Under the pieces are notes generated by a model. The model was not told the origin of the DNA and did not search any database. It was given only the letters and a program-made list of their open reading frames with translations. Shown here piece after piece: positions 24,429-32,812 of a stretch of DNA of 64,000 nt. Each line of letters begins with the position of its first letter. Within the stretch, counting starts at the first letter, position 1. Location: the NCBI RefSeq assembly GCF_004698125.1, contig NZ_SRHV01000006.1:124001-188000 (forward strand). The letters run 5' to 3'. The DNA is from Halosimplex halophilum. GTDB lineage: Archaea; Halobacteriota; Halobacteria; Halobacteriales; Haloarculaceae. Both the position numbers and the translations under genes were made by a program.

Positions 24429-26360
24429 TCAGTTCCCGGTGTACTCGATGCCGTCGCCGACCTTCGTCGCGATGAACAGCGCGTCGTCGATCCCCTCGGT
24501 GATCTGGGGGTCGGCGTTGAGCGACCAGTTCGCCGTGTTGAACGCGCCCGCGTCGGGCTCGTACATGTTCTCGTGCTCCGGGACGTGCTGGTTCCACCAC
24601 CACATCAGCTCCTTGTGGTACTGGGAGTCGCCGGTGGTCTGCCAGCTCTGGATGTGGTCGGCGACGTTGATGTCCTTGGTCCCGGACGACCCCTCGGGGT
24701 CGCCGATGGGCATCGGGATGGTCTGCTCCATCGAGAACTGCGCGAGACTGGAGAGCCAGTCGACGACCAGGCCCGGCGCCCACATCGCAGTGATGCCGTT
24801 GGCCGAGGAGCCGTCGGGGATCATCTCGTACTCGCCGTTCTGTCGGCGCTCGTCGAACGTCGCCGTGTCGACGGACTCCTGGGAGACGGTGATGCCGAAC
24901 TCCTCGAGGTTCTGCTGGAGCACCTGGAAGTCGACGCGCTCGGTGGCGTTGAGGAAGTTCAGCTCGAAGCGCTCGCCGTCCGGGGTGAACCAGTTACCGT
25001 TGCTGTCCCGCTCGAAGTCCGAGCGCCGGAGGTACTCGGCCGCGCGCTCGGTGTCGTTCTGGCCGTACATCTCGAAGTCCTGGACCCACTCGGTGGCCTC
25101 GTGGTCGCCGATCTCGAGGATGCGGCCCGGGACGCGGCAGGGCGGCCACTCGAAGCGGCGCTTGACGCCCTGGAGCAGCTGGTCGACGCCCTGCCGGTTG
25201 AAGACGTGGCAGATCGCCTTCCGGACGTTCCGGTCGTTGACCGGCGTGTCGTAGTCGTTGTTGGCGCCGCAGTTGAACGTGAACAGGCTGTTGGCCGACC
25301 GCGCCTCGCGGTACAGCGAGTGCGTGTCGGGCAGCTGACCCTTGAGGTCGTCCTGCACCGGGAAGCCGCCGGCCGTCGCGTCGATCTGGTTGCTCGCGTA
25401 CGGCTGGACCGGCTGGTTGGTGTTCGGGAAGTTCCGCATGGCGAACTCCCGGAAGTTGATGTTCTCGGCGTTGGGGTGGTCCTCGTAGAGCTCGCAGACG
25501 ATGATGTTGTCGCCCACGTCGGCGATCTGGAAGGGGCCGTGCCCGATAGCCTGCTCGGAGTCCGTGATCTCCGGGTAGCTCGCCGTCGTGATCTCCTCGA
25601 TGACCGCCGTCTTGTCGTCGCCCGAGCTGTTGCGCAGGCGGTCGTGCCAGTCGCTCCACTGGTCGTCGTCGTGTTTGGTGAAGACGCCGCGCGCGAGGTT
25701 GCCGTGGTAGTCCGCGATGGTGTTCTGCATCGCGAACTTCGGCGCGTACGGCGTGTGGAGGTTGACGCGGACGAGCTGGTCGTCGACCGCCTCGATGCTC
25801 TCCATCGCGACGTGGGCGTTCTCGCCGTCCTCGGCCTGGGCCTTGAGGATCTCCAGCTCGATCTGCTGCTCCATCACGTAGTCCTGGGCGACGAACTGGT
25901 CGCCGTTGTGCCACGTGTAGTCGTCGCGGAAGGTGGCCTCCAGCGTCGTGTCGTCGGTCATCTCCCAGTCGTCGATCATGATGGGGATGATCTCGTCGGC
26001 CGACGGGCTGTAGGCCGCCGGGCGGTCCATGATCGCCGCGCCCGGCCACCAGGCGCCGGACTGGGCCGGGTTCCACGGGTTCAGGTGCCGCTCCGGCGGC
26101 GCGGTGTTGGCGTGGTCGAACAGGCGGAACCGGGCGTCGTTGACGCCGGACATCCCGTCGCCGCCGTCCCCGCCATCGCCGCCGTCCCCGCCGTCGCCAC
26201 CGTCGCCACCGTCGCCACCGTCCCCGCCGTCGCCGGAGGTCGGTGTACTGTCGCCGTTACCCGAGCACCCGGCGAGCATGAGGACGCTCCCGGCCGCGCC
26301 GGCGCGGAGGAAGTTGCGTCTCGTACTCGCTTCTGCCCGCCAGTTGTCAAAGTCTGGCAT
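24429..26360 (-). CDS. ABC transporter substrate-binding lipoprotein (SBP_bac_5 type)
   Basis: 643 residues. Tat motif TRRNFLRAGAAGS and lipobox LAGC direct it to the outer face of the membrane. A low-complexity (Gly-Gly-Asp)n linker (~residues 40-70) separates the lipid anchor from a large two-lobe family-5 binding domain (IMIDDWEMTDDTTLEATFRD, YTWHNGDQFVAQDYV, DRNVRKAICHVFNRQGVD). The same family binds oligopeptides and, in many extremophiles, oligosaccharides. The ATG of MPDFDNW is used because TATATATATG is centred 26 nt before it. It is divergent from the Tat-lipoprotein pectate lyase at 26554, whose products it may capture. Confidence 0.92.
   Translation of the reverse strand: MPDFDNWRAEASTRRNFLRAGAAGSVLMLAGCSGNGDSTPTSGDGGDGGDGGDGGDGGDGGDGGDGGDGMSGVNDARFRLFDHANTAPPERHLNPWNPAQSGAWWPGAAIMDRPAAYSPSADEIIPIMIDDWEMTDDTTLEATFRDDYTWHNGDQFVAQDYVMEQQIELEILKAQAEDGENAHVAMESIEAVDDQLVRVNLHTPYAPKFAMQNTIADYHGNLARGVFTKHDDDQWSDWHDRLRNSSGDDKTAVIEEITTASYPEITDSEQAIGHGPFQIADVGDNIIVCELYEDHPNAENINFREFAMRNFPNTNQPVQPYASNQIDATAGGFPVQDDLKGQLPDTHSLYREARSANSLFTFNCGANNDYDTPVNDRNVRKAICHVFNRQGVDQLLQGVKRRFEWPPCRVPGRILEIGDHEATEWVQDFEMYGQNDTERAAEYLRRSDFERDSNGNWFTPDGERFELNFLNATERVDFQVLQQNLEEFGITVSQESVDTATFDERRQNGEYEMIPDGSSANGITAMWAPGLVVDWLSSLAQFSMEQTIPMPIGDPEGSSGTKDINVADHIQSWQTTGDSQYHKELMWWWNQHVPEHENMYEPDAGAFNTANWSLNADPQITEGIDDALFIATKVGDGIEYTGN
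26155..26233. repeat. 9-bp coding tandem repeat (Gly-Gly-Asp linker)
   Basis: Eight to nine degenerate units such as CCGCCGTCC/CCACCGTCG encode a run of GGD in the binding-protein linker. Such slippage-prone tracts vary in length between strains. Confidence 0.8.
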
Positions 26361-26380
26361 GCACCGACCTTGCACATCGC

Positions 26381-26390
26381 CATATATATA
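26381..26390 (-). promoter_or_regulatory. TATA box of the binding-protein gene
   Basis: TATATATATG (minus strand) is centred ~26 nt before the ATG at 26360. The divergent pectate-lyase gene has its own box at 26521-26530. Confidence 0.65.
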
Positions 26391-26520
26391 ATTAACTATC
26401 TTGAAGGTTCATTTCGCGTGTTCCCGGCCCGAAATATCCGTTCGGGGGGCCGCCGACCGGCGGTGGCGGGGTCGGAACGGACGGTTCGAGTCGGGCCCGG
26501 CGGCCGCGCGCGCCTCCGGC

Positions 26521-26530
26521 AACTTTAACG
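26521..26530 (+). promoter_or_regulatory. TATA-like box of the 26554 pectate lyase gene
   Basis: AACTTTAACG is centred about 28 nt before the ATG at 26554. Confidence 0.6.
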
Positions 26531-26553
26531 GGTACGCTCCCATCGAGTGGGGT

Positions 26554-27990
26554 ATGTCCGAGGAGCGCGGTACCGACAGGAGCAGTGATCGGAGCCGCAG
26601 TACACCCGTGACGCGGCGTCGACTCCTCGCGCTCGTCGGCGCCGGCGCGGCGGCCGGCGCCGCCGGCTGCAACGCGCTCGGCGGGGATTCGACCGACCGG
26701 CCCGCGGCGTCCACCGACGCGCCCGCGGACGGCGAGACGGCGACGCCCGAACCGACCGCGACGCCGACGACGGCGCGGACCGAGACGACGACGGGGACGG
26801 CGGTCCCGTCGGGGTTCGACGCGTCGGTGCTCGACGGCTCCCCGAGTTCGCACGTCGCCCCGACGGACGGCTTCGCGGACGCGTCGTGGCTCTCGGGCGC
26901 GATGCCCGAGGTCGTGACGGTCACGAACCTCGACGCGTCGGGCGAGGGGTCGCTGCGCTGGGCGCTGAACCGCGAGGGCGCGCGGGTCGTCGTCTTCGAG
27001 GTCGGCGGCGTGGTCGACCTGGCGGGGGAGTCGCTGACCGTCTCGCGGCCCAACGCCTTCGTCGCCGGACAGACCGCGCCCTCCCCCGGGATCACGCTCG
27101 TCCGCGGCGGCCTCCACGTCGAGGCGGACAACGTGATCCTCCAGCACCTCCGGGCGCGCCCCGGCGACGAACTCTCCGGCCCCGTCGACGCCATCGGCAA
27201 CGCCGGCGGGTCGAACGTGGTGATCGACCACTGCACCGCGAGCTGGGGGACCGACGAGGGCCTCTCCACGAACTCGCCGGACGCCCCCGACGTGACGATC
27301 ACCAACAACCTCGTCGCGGAGTGTCTCGTCGACTCCATCCACCCGAAGGGCGACCACTCCATGGGCTCGCTCGTGATGAACAACAGCGACAACGTTACGC
27401 TGGCCGGCAACCTGTGGGCCCACAACGTCGGCCGCCACCCGCGGCTGAAAGGCGGGACGAGCACCGCGGTCGTCAACAACGTGATGTACGACTTCGACCG
27501 CGGGACGAACCTCGGCGGCGGCGTGCCCGACGAGACGACCGCCTCCATCGTCGGCAACTACTACCGCGCGGGCGCCATCACCGACGAGTCCGAACCGGTC
27601 GTCGGCGCGACGTTCACCGACGCCGACGGCCCCGTCCGCGCGTACGTCGCCTACAACGAGACCGACCCGTCGATGCCCGTTGTCGACCAGGGAGCGCCCA
27701 TCGAGTCACTCTCGGAACGCCCCGTGTGGCCGGACGGTATCACGACCCGTCGGGCGGGCGAGGCCTACGAGGGCGTCCTCGCGGGCGTCGGCGCGCGGCC
27801 CGCCGACCGCACCGACCACGACCGGCGGATCGTCGCGGACGTGCGCGACCGGACCGGCTCGCCCATCGACAGCCAGGACGACGTGGGCGGCTACCCCGAA
27901 CTGGAGGCGACCACGCGCGAACTCTCGGTCCCCGACGAGGGGCTCGGCGAGTGGCTCCGCGAGTTCACCGTCGCCGTCGAGTCCGTCTGA
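26554..27990 (+). CDS. Pectate lyase, Tat lipoprotein, catalytic domain only
   Basis: 478 residues. Tat/lipobox signal VTRRRLLALVGAGAAAGAAG then Cys; Thr/Pro-rich linker to ~residue 85; the remainder is a right-handed beta-helix lyase. Signatures: LDASGEGSLRWALNREGARV at the helix cap, VAGQTAPSPGITLVRGG, VIDHCTASWGTDEG, ITNNLVAECL and RHPRLKGGTS with the Arg-x-Pro-Arg active-site segment. It acts on polygalacturonate at the cell surface. Unlike the paralogues at 5211 and 32813 it lacks the beta-sandwich and FN3-like modules. It is divergent from the importer binding protein, which fits coordinated cleavage and capture. The start is set by the TATA box and the twin-Arg signal. Confidence 0.9.
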   Translation: MSEERGTDRSSDRSRSTPVTRRRLLALVGAGAAAGAAGCNALGGDSTDRPAASTDAPADGETATPEPTATPTTARTETTTGTAVPSGFDASVLDGSPSSHVAPTDGFADASWLSGAMPEVVTVTNLDASGEGSLRWALNREGARVVVFEVGGVVDLAGESLTVSRPNAFVAGQTAPSPGITLVRGGLHVEADNVILQHLRARPGDELSGPVDAIGNAGGSNVVIDHCTASWGTDEGLSTNSPDAPDVTITNNLVAECLVDSIHPKGDHSMGSLVMNNSDNVTLAGNLWAHNVGRHPRLKGGTSTAVVNNVMYDFDRGTNLGGGVPDETTASIVGNYYRAGAITDESEPVVGATFTDADGPVRAYVAYNETDPSMPVVDQGAPIESLSERPVWPDGITTRRAGEAYEGVLAGVGARPADRTDHDRRIVADVRDRTGSPIDSQDDVGGYPELEATTRELSVPDEGLGEWLREFTVAVESV

Positions 27991-28180
27991 CCGCCGCCCT
28001 CGGCGGGAGTCCGGACGCCGCCGGACGTGCCGACCGCCGTAGTTTCATTCTGTAAAACGCCGAACCCGGAGCGCGAGCGGGGTTCCGACAGTCCGAACGC
28101 GGATCGACAGGTCCCGTCGACGGGTACTGAACACCGCGCGCACCGGAGACCGTTTCGACTGGTCGCCGGTGGCGCGTCCG

Positions 28181-28187
28181 AAAAAAA
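28181..28187 (-). terminator. Poly-T tract downstream of the PGF-CTERM gene
   Basis: Seven T residues on the minus strand begin 15 nt after the stop of the 28202-30841 gene, the usual archaeal intrinsic termination signal. Confidence 0.5.
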
Positions 28188-28201
28188 TCGAGTCGCGGGA
28201 G

Positions 28202-30841
28202 TCAGTCGCGGCGGCGCGCGAGCAGGGCCGCGGCGAGCAGCGCCACGAGCGCGGCGGCGAGCCCGAAGCCGGGGCCGTCGCCGCTCGCGGTGTCGGTCGG
28301 CGTCGGGTCGTCGCCGTCACCGCCGTCCGCGGGCGCGTCGGTGGGCGTCGCGGTCGGCGTCGCCGTCGCCGTCGCGGTCGCGGTGGGCGACGGGGTCGCG
28401 GTCGGCGTCGCCGTCGACTCGACCGCGTAGTCGAGGCTGCCCGAGACCGGCTCGCCGGCCTCGGTCTGGTAAGCGCCGTCCTCGGCCGGGAAGTCGAACT
28501 CCTCGTTGTAGTTGGTGTCCTGATGGACGAGGACGTACAGCGTCGTGTCCTCGTCGACCGGCTCGGAGAGGTCGACGTCGAGCCCCTCGTGGGTGCCGGC
28601 GTCGAGGTAGCCCGTCTCGCCGATGGTCGGCCCCTGCGGGCTGCCGGTGTGGACGGAGACGAAGCCGCCGTCGCTCAGCTCGACGCTGTCGACGGTGACC
28701 GTCTCGCCCGACCCGGACTGGTCGGCCAGCGAGACGCTGCCGGTCGGCTGACCGCGGATCTCGCCGTCGATCTCCCGGACGACGAGCGGCGTCTCGTAGG
28801 CGTCGGGGAGGTCCGCGACGACCGACGCGTAGGCGGTGACCTCCGTGCCCACGGGCAGGTCGCTCGTGTCGAAGGTCGCGGAGATGGTCCCCCACGGCGC
28901 CGTCGAGGGCCCGTCACAGCAGATCTGCGGGCCGAGGCCGCTCAGACCCAGCTCGCCCGTGCGCTCGTCCATGATGACGGTACCGTTGTCCGCGGTGGCG
29001 ACCAGCCGGACGCCCATCGCCGTGCCGCGGGCCAGCGTCGAGTTGAACTGGACCTCGGCCTCCTCGGACTGCTGGAGGCGGATCTCGTCGCCGGGCGTGA
29101 CCGCGACGGCCTCGCCCTCGACGATGCGGAACCGCGTCGTCTCGGTCTTCTCGCCCTGTTCGGTGTCGATGGTCAGCGTCGCCTCGAACTCGTCACCCAC
29201 GTCGGGCTGGGTCCGTTCGCCGTCCTCGAAGAAGGCCATCTCGTTGAGCTTGAACGAGAAGAACAGGCCCGTCTCCTCGCTGGAGTTGTAGATGCGCGGG
29301 TCCGAGGAGCCGTTGTCGGGCACCACGTAGACCCCCGAGGAGTTCTCCGAGAGGTCGAGCCGCAGCGGCGTGCCGTCCTCGGCGTTGGTCTGGGTGACGT
29401 TCAGCGAGAGCGGCGAGTTCCGGAACTTCTCGACGGAGTCACGACCCGGCGAGAGGTCGATGGCCTCGAAGATCTCCGTGCTCGTCTCGTAGTGGAGCCA
29501 CATCTCGTCGTAGTAGGAGTTGTTGACGTTCGTGTTGTAGGCGATCGTCGAGTCGCCGGAGGCGTGGCCGTCGCCGATCTGGGTGCCGATCCCCTCCGGC
29601 GTGTCGTGGTCCGGGTTCGTGTACGCGATCGTCATCGTCTTCGAGTCCCGGATGGTCGCGTTCTCGATCGTGTAGTCGGGCTGGAGCACGTCGCGGACCG
29701 TCCCCGACCCGCTCGCCATCTCGATGCGGTACTCGTCCTCCAGCAGGACGGCCTGGTCGCGGAAGTCGCTCGTCATCGTCTCGTTGGTGTACCCCGGCGC
29801 GTAGAGGTGCACGTCGAACGACTCGCCGGCCATCCCGCTGAAGTCGAACTGCCCGGTCAGGAACCCGTAGGGGATCGTCCCCCTGTCGTCCTCCTGGAGG
29901 TTGATGTTGCCCTCGGTCTCGATCGACGCGGTCTGGTTGTCCCGCGTCTCGTTGTCGGGGACCATGACCATCTCGGCGCTCGACCCCGTCATCAGCGTCG
30001 TGTTCGCGGTGACGCCCTGGTTGAAGGAGTTGGCCGGGGCGTAGCTGTCGTTCATCGTCGCGCCGCCCTGGACCATCTCGAAGGAGACCGTCTCGGTCTG
30101 GCCCTCGATCTCGAAGGTGGCCTCGTACTCCTCGCCGGGCTCGAAGCTGGCGTTCTCGCCGCCGGCGTCGAGTTTCGCGCGGTTGGGGTCGACCCAGACG
30201 TAGAGGCCGGTGTCGGGCTCGTCGCCCCGGGTGATGTCACCCTCGACCTCCTCGGTGTCGGCGAAGACCATCACCGGCGGGATGTCGGCCTCGGTCGGCT
30301 GGCTGAGCTCCGGCTCGGCGTAGTCCTTCTGGTTCGCCGCGATGTCGAGGGACTTCTCGCCGCCGACCTGCTCGACGGTCAGGTCCCAGCTGTCGTTGTT
30401 GACGAACGCCTCGGTGACCAGCCCCTTGTCGCCGCCCGAGGCGGGCGGGTCCAGGGCTTCGAGCCCGTCTGTCTCGACGTGGAGCGCGAGCATGTCCCAC
30501 TTGCCGTTGGGGTTGCGCACGGTCGAGTTGTCGACGATGAGCTCGCGGTCGCCCTCGGCGTTGGTGAACATCTCGATGCCCTCCGACTCGTTGCCGTCGT
30601 ACTCGTTCGGCGGGACCGGGTACGGCCCGTTGGCCTCACCCGGGTCCCGGAACCACGAGATCGTCAGCGCCTTCGCGCTCCCGTTGTCCAGCGTCGCGGC
30701 CGCGCGGACCTCCGAGTCCACGGCCCCCGACGCGTCGGCTGTACCCTGTGCGCCCGCGACGGCTGCGGTCCCTGCGATCACCGACAGGACCATCACGGTC
30801 GCGAGAAAGACGGCTGTGAACGTCGTATGTCGTGCTGTCAT
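28202..30841 (-). CDS. PGF-CTERM surface glycoprotein, S-layer-like
   Basis: 879 residues. It starts with a Sec-type signal (FTAVFLATVMVLSVIAGTAA, likely cut near AGAQG). The body is acidic, Asn/Thr-rich and beta-repetitive, with many N-x-S/T sites. The last domain before the linker (SVSLADQSGSGETVTVDSVE to YQTEAGEPVSGSLDYAV) fits DUF7282, common in haloarchaeal surface proteins. A Thr/Pro/Ala stalk (ATPTATPSPTATATATATPT) leads to PGF plus a hydrophobic helix and RRR, the signal recognised by archaeosortase A for lipid anchoring. A structural or binding role on the envelope is expected; involvement in pectin binding is only suggested by its place between pectate lyase genes. Confidence 0.87.
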   Translation of the reverse strand: MTARHTTFTAVFLATVMVLSVIAGTAAVAGAQGTADASGAVDSEVRAAATLDNGSAKALTISWFRDPGEANGPYPVPPNEYDGNESEGIEMFTNAEGDRELIVDNSTVRNPNGKWDMLALHVETDGLEALDPPASGGDKGLVTEAFVNNDSWDLTVEQVGGEKSLDIAANQKDYAEPELSQPTEADIPPVMVFADTEEVEGDITRGDEPDTGLYVWVDPNRAKLDAGGENASFEPGEEYEATFEIEGQTETVSFEMVQGGATMNDSYAPANSFNQGVTANTTLMTGSSAEMVMVPDNETRDNQTASIETEGNINLQEDDRGTIPYGFLTGQFDFSGMAGESFDVHLYAPGYTNETMTSDFRDQAVLLEDEYRIEMASGSGTVRDVLQPDYTIENATIRDSKTMTIAYTNPDHDTPEGIGTQIGDGHASGDSTIAYNTNVNNSYYDEMWLHYETSTEIFEAIDLSPGRDSVEKFRNSPLSLNVTQTNAEDGTPLRLDLSENSSGVYVVPDNGSSDPRIYNSSEETGLFFSFKLNEMAFFEDGERTQPDVGDEFEATLTIDTEQGEKTETTRFRIVEGEAVAVTPGDEIRLQQSEEAEVQFNSTLARGTAMGVRLVATADNGTVIMDERTGELGLSGLGPQICCDGPSTAPWGTISATFDTSDLPVGTEVTAYASVVADLPDAYETPLVVREIDGEIRGQPTGSVSLADQSGSGETVTVDSVELSDGGFVSVHTGSPQGPTIGETGYLDAGTHEGLDVDLSEPVDEDTTLYVLVHQDTNYNEEFDFPAEDGAYQTEAGEPVSGSLDYAVESTATPTATPSPTATATATATPTATPTDAPADGGDGDDPTPTDTASGDGPGFGLAAALVALLAAALLARRRD

Positions 30842-30985
30842 GTCTGAACCACTGTGGATCTACGTGCGCATCGTTGACGCACCACCATAAATATCTTCGT
30901 GATCTTTCGGCCGGGTCATGGCCGGTCGCTGGCAGGAATCCGGCCGGGTCGACGACCGCGAGGCGAGTCGACGACTACTGGCCAG

Positions 30986-32032
30986 TCACTCGAAGACGCC
31001 GTCGAGGAAGGGGAACTCCTCGCCGATGGCGAGCCGCTCGTTCCGGCGGCCGGACTCGTAGGCGGCCATCGTGACGACGACGGCCTTCAGCCCGTCGAGC
31101 GCCGTCGCGGGCGGCGCCTCGCCGGTCTCGACGGCGTCGAGGAACGCCCGGCCCTTGCTCAGCCGGCGGTCGTAGCCTGAGTAGGGGTCGTGTTCCGTGC
31201 CGTCGGCGTCGATGGTCGTGCCCGTCCGGTCGTCCCACTCCCGGCCTTCGAGGTAGACGGCGCCCTCCTCGTCCCAGATGTGGACGTGCTCGCGCGTCCG
31301 GGCGACGACGCCCGTGTCCGAGACGTTCGCCATCGCGCCCTCTTCGAACTCGATGATCGTCGAGGACTGTTTGTCGAATATCTGGTCGTCGTCATGGAAG
31401 TCGACGTAGGCGTTGACGTGCGTGGGCGTCAGGCCCGTCGTCCAGAGGATGGCGTCGACGACGTGCGTGCCGACGTTGAGGAGGTGACCGCCGCCGGAAA
31501 GCTCGGGGTCCATCCGCCAGTCCTCCATGGTCTCGTAGTAGGACTGCCAGTCGTGGGTGATCTCGCCGGTGATGAACCGGGGTTCGCGGTCGCCCAGCGC
31601 CCACCGCTCGCGCGCGAGGTCGTAGGCCGGGTTGAAGTGCCGCTGGTAGCCGACCATGAACGTGCGGTCGCTCGCTTCCGCCCGCGACCAGAGGTCGTAG
31701 GCGTCCTCGACGCTCGTGGCCAGCGGCTTCTCGCAGAGCACGTGCAGGTCGCGGTCGAGCGCCGCGGTGGCCTGGCGATAGTGCAGGCCGTTCGGCGTGG
31801 CGATCCCGACCGCGTCGAGCGGTTCCTCGTCGAGCATCGCCCCGTAGTCGAGGTACTGCGACGAGGCCGGGACGGACAGCTCCGCGCCGGCCTCCGCCAG
31901 GCTGTCCTCGTCCACGTCCGCGAGCGCGACCAGTTCGCTCCCGTCCAGTTCCTCGAACTGCCGCCCGAGCCTGATGCCGAGACTCCCGACGCCCGCGAGT
32001 CCCACGGATAGCGTCTCCGATCGGTCGTCCAT
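30986..32032 (-). CDS. Gfo/Idh/MocA-family oxidoreductase 1
   Basis: 348 residues, cytoplasmic. N-terminal Rossmann fold with GLAGVGSLGIRLGRQF, then the family's VLCEKPLATSVEDAYDL, in which the Lys of EKP is catalytic, and a C-terminal alpha/beta domain (GGGHLLNVGTHVVDAILWTT). Members oxidise or reduce sugars, inositols or sugar acids with NAD(P). It lies between the surface-protein gene and the long spacer before the 32813 pectate lyase. Two more family members are at 45001 and 46322; none shows a substrate-defining motif I can recognise. Confidence 0.9.
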   Translation of the reverse strand: MDDRSETLSVGLAGVGSLGIRLGRQFEELDGSELVALADVDEDSLAEAGAELSVPASSQYLDYGAMLDEEPLDAVGIATPNGLHYRQATAALDRDLHVLCEKPLATSVEDAYDLWSRAEASDRTFMVGYQRHFNPAYDLARERWALGDREPRFITGEITHDWQSYYETMEDWRMDPELSGGGHLLNVGTHVVDAILWTTGLTPTHVNAYVDFHDDDQIFDKQSSTIIEFEEGAMANVSDTGVVARTREHVHIWDEEGAVYLEGREWDDRTGTTIDADGTEHDPYSGYDRRLSKGRAFLDAVETGEAPPATALDGLKAVVVTMAAYESGRRNERLAIGEEFPFLDGVFE

Positions 32033-32292
32033 AACGGGTCGCAGTTGACCGGATCCGCCATTAACTGTTTCCCCTCGCCGACGCGGAGTACCGGGAACCC
32101 GGTCCGTGGCCGGCCCTCGCCCGGTTCACCATCCCCCAGGGGCGAACGGACAGAGACGTAGATCGCCGAGTTCGAACACCGATATCCAGCCATACGACCG
32201 TTCTCCAGCGATATGTGTCTGGATTCTCCCCTCCCGAACGCAGTCTCGCTCGCCGTGAGGCCCGCCTGGTTGCGCTCCCGGGAGACAGCTGA

Positions 32293-32314
32293 GATTACAG
32301 AGTTATTACTGGAA
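32293..32314 (+). promoter_or_regulatory. Bipartite element GATTACAG-N7-ACTGGAA, copy 1
   Basis: The same two blocks with the same 7-nt spacing and an identical first spacer base occur at 55613-55634. This suggests a binding site for a shared regulator; the copy here lies between the Gfo/Idh gene and the 32813 pectate lyase gene. Confidence 0.45.
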
Positions 32315-32340
32315 GGGGGCCGCCGCCGCGCCGTGGTTTG

Positions 32341-32364
32341 GATTACAGTATTATGGTTGTAATC
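32341..32364. promoter_or_regulatory. Inverted repeat GATTACA-N10-TGTAATC
   Basis: Exact 7-bp arms with one helical turn between arm centres plus spacer; the left arm repeats the GATTACAG block found 48 bp upstream. A candidate operator for a dimeric regulator. Confidence 0.45.
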
Positions 32365-32812
32365 AGTCCAGTGGATCGAGCATTTTCGCCCCGGTCGTAC
32401 CTGTCGTCCGGTCGGCGATCGCCGACGGAGCCCGGCGGGAACACCCCTCGACGACCGCGGGATCGACTCCGGCAGTCCGAGACTCGTTCTCACACCGGGA
32501 ACGGGCCGAGATCGGACGAGCTCTGACGAAACGTCGCGAAATAGCCCGGACACACCCGTATTCCCCGCTCGGCGGATCGCGAGGGACGAACGACCCTGCC
32601 GATGGCGCCGGAAGCCGTTCTCCAGGCGGGAACGTGTCCCGGAAGTCGCCCGACAGCCACGTAGATGCGGGGATACCGGAGGTTTCCGCGATCATCGATC
32701 GGTCGCGGCTGGCGACGACGCGGGCGACAGGCGGGGCGGATCCGGCACGAGACCGGGGGCAACGGTCCAAAAATATTAAGCATGTGGATTCGAACGGGTT
32801 AGGACAGACGCC

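Larger units (their letters stand above)
32033..32812. other. 780-bp intergenic region rich in inverted motifs
   Basis: No gene recognised. It divides the Gfo/Idh gene and the divergent pectate lyase gene. It contains a bipartite element at 32293-32314 shared with 55613-55634 and a GATTACA inverted repeat at 32341-32364. AT-richer tracts at 32285-32365 and 32766-32782 include the TATA-like AATATTAAG about 37 nt before the lyase ATG. Confidence 0.5.

Noticed and set aside
26155-26233. Repeat array resembling a CRISPR at first glance
   Set aside because: It is a degenerate 9-bp coding repeat for Gly-Gly-Asp with no spacers.
24429-26360. Naming the binding protein as a peptide-binding DppA
   Set aside because: The family-5 fold also binds oligosaccharides, and the neighbourhood favours sugar oligomers, so the peptide name was not used.
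28169-30847. 892-residue + strand frame opposite the PGF-CTERM gene
   Set aside because: Val/Asp/Leu/Arg antisense shadow; the minus frame has a signal peptide, DUF7282 and PGF-CTERM.
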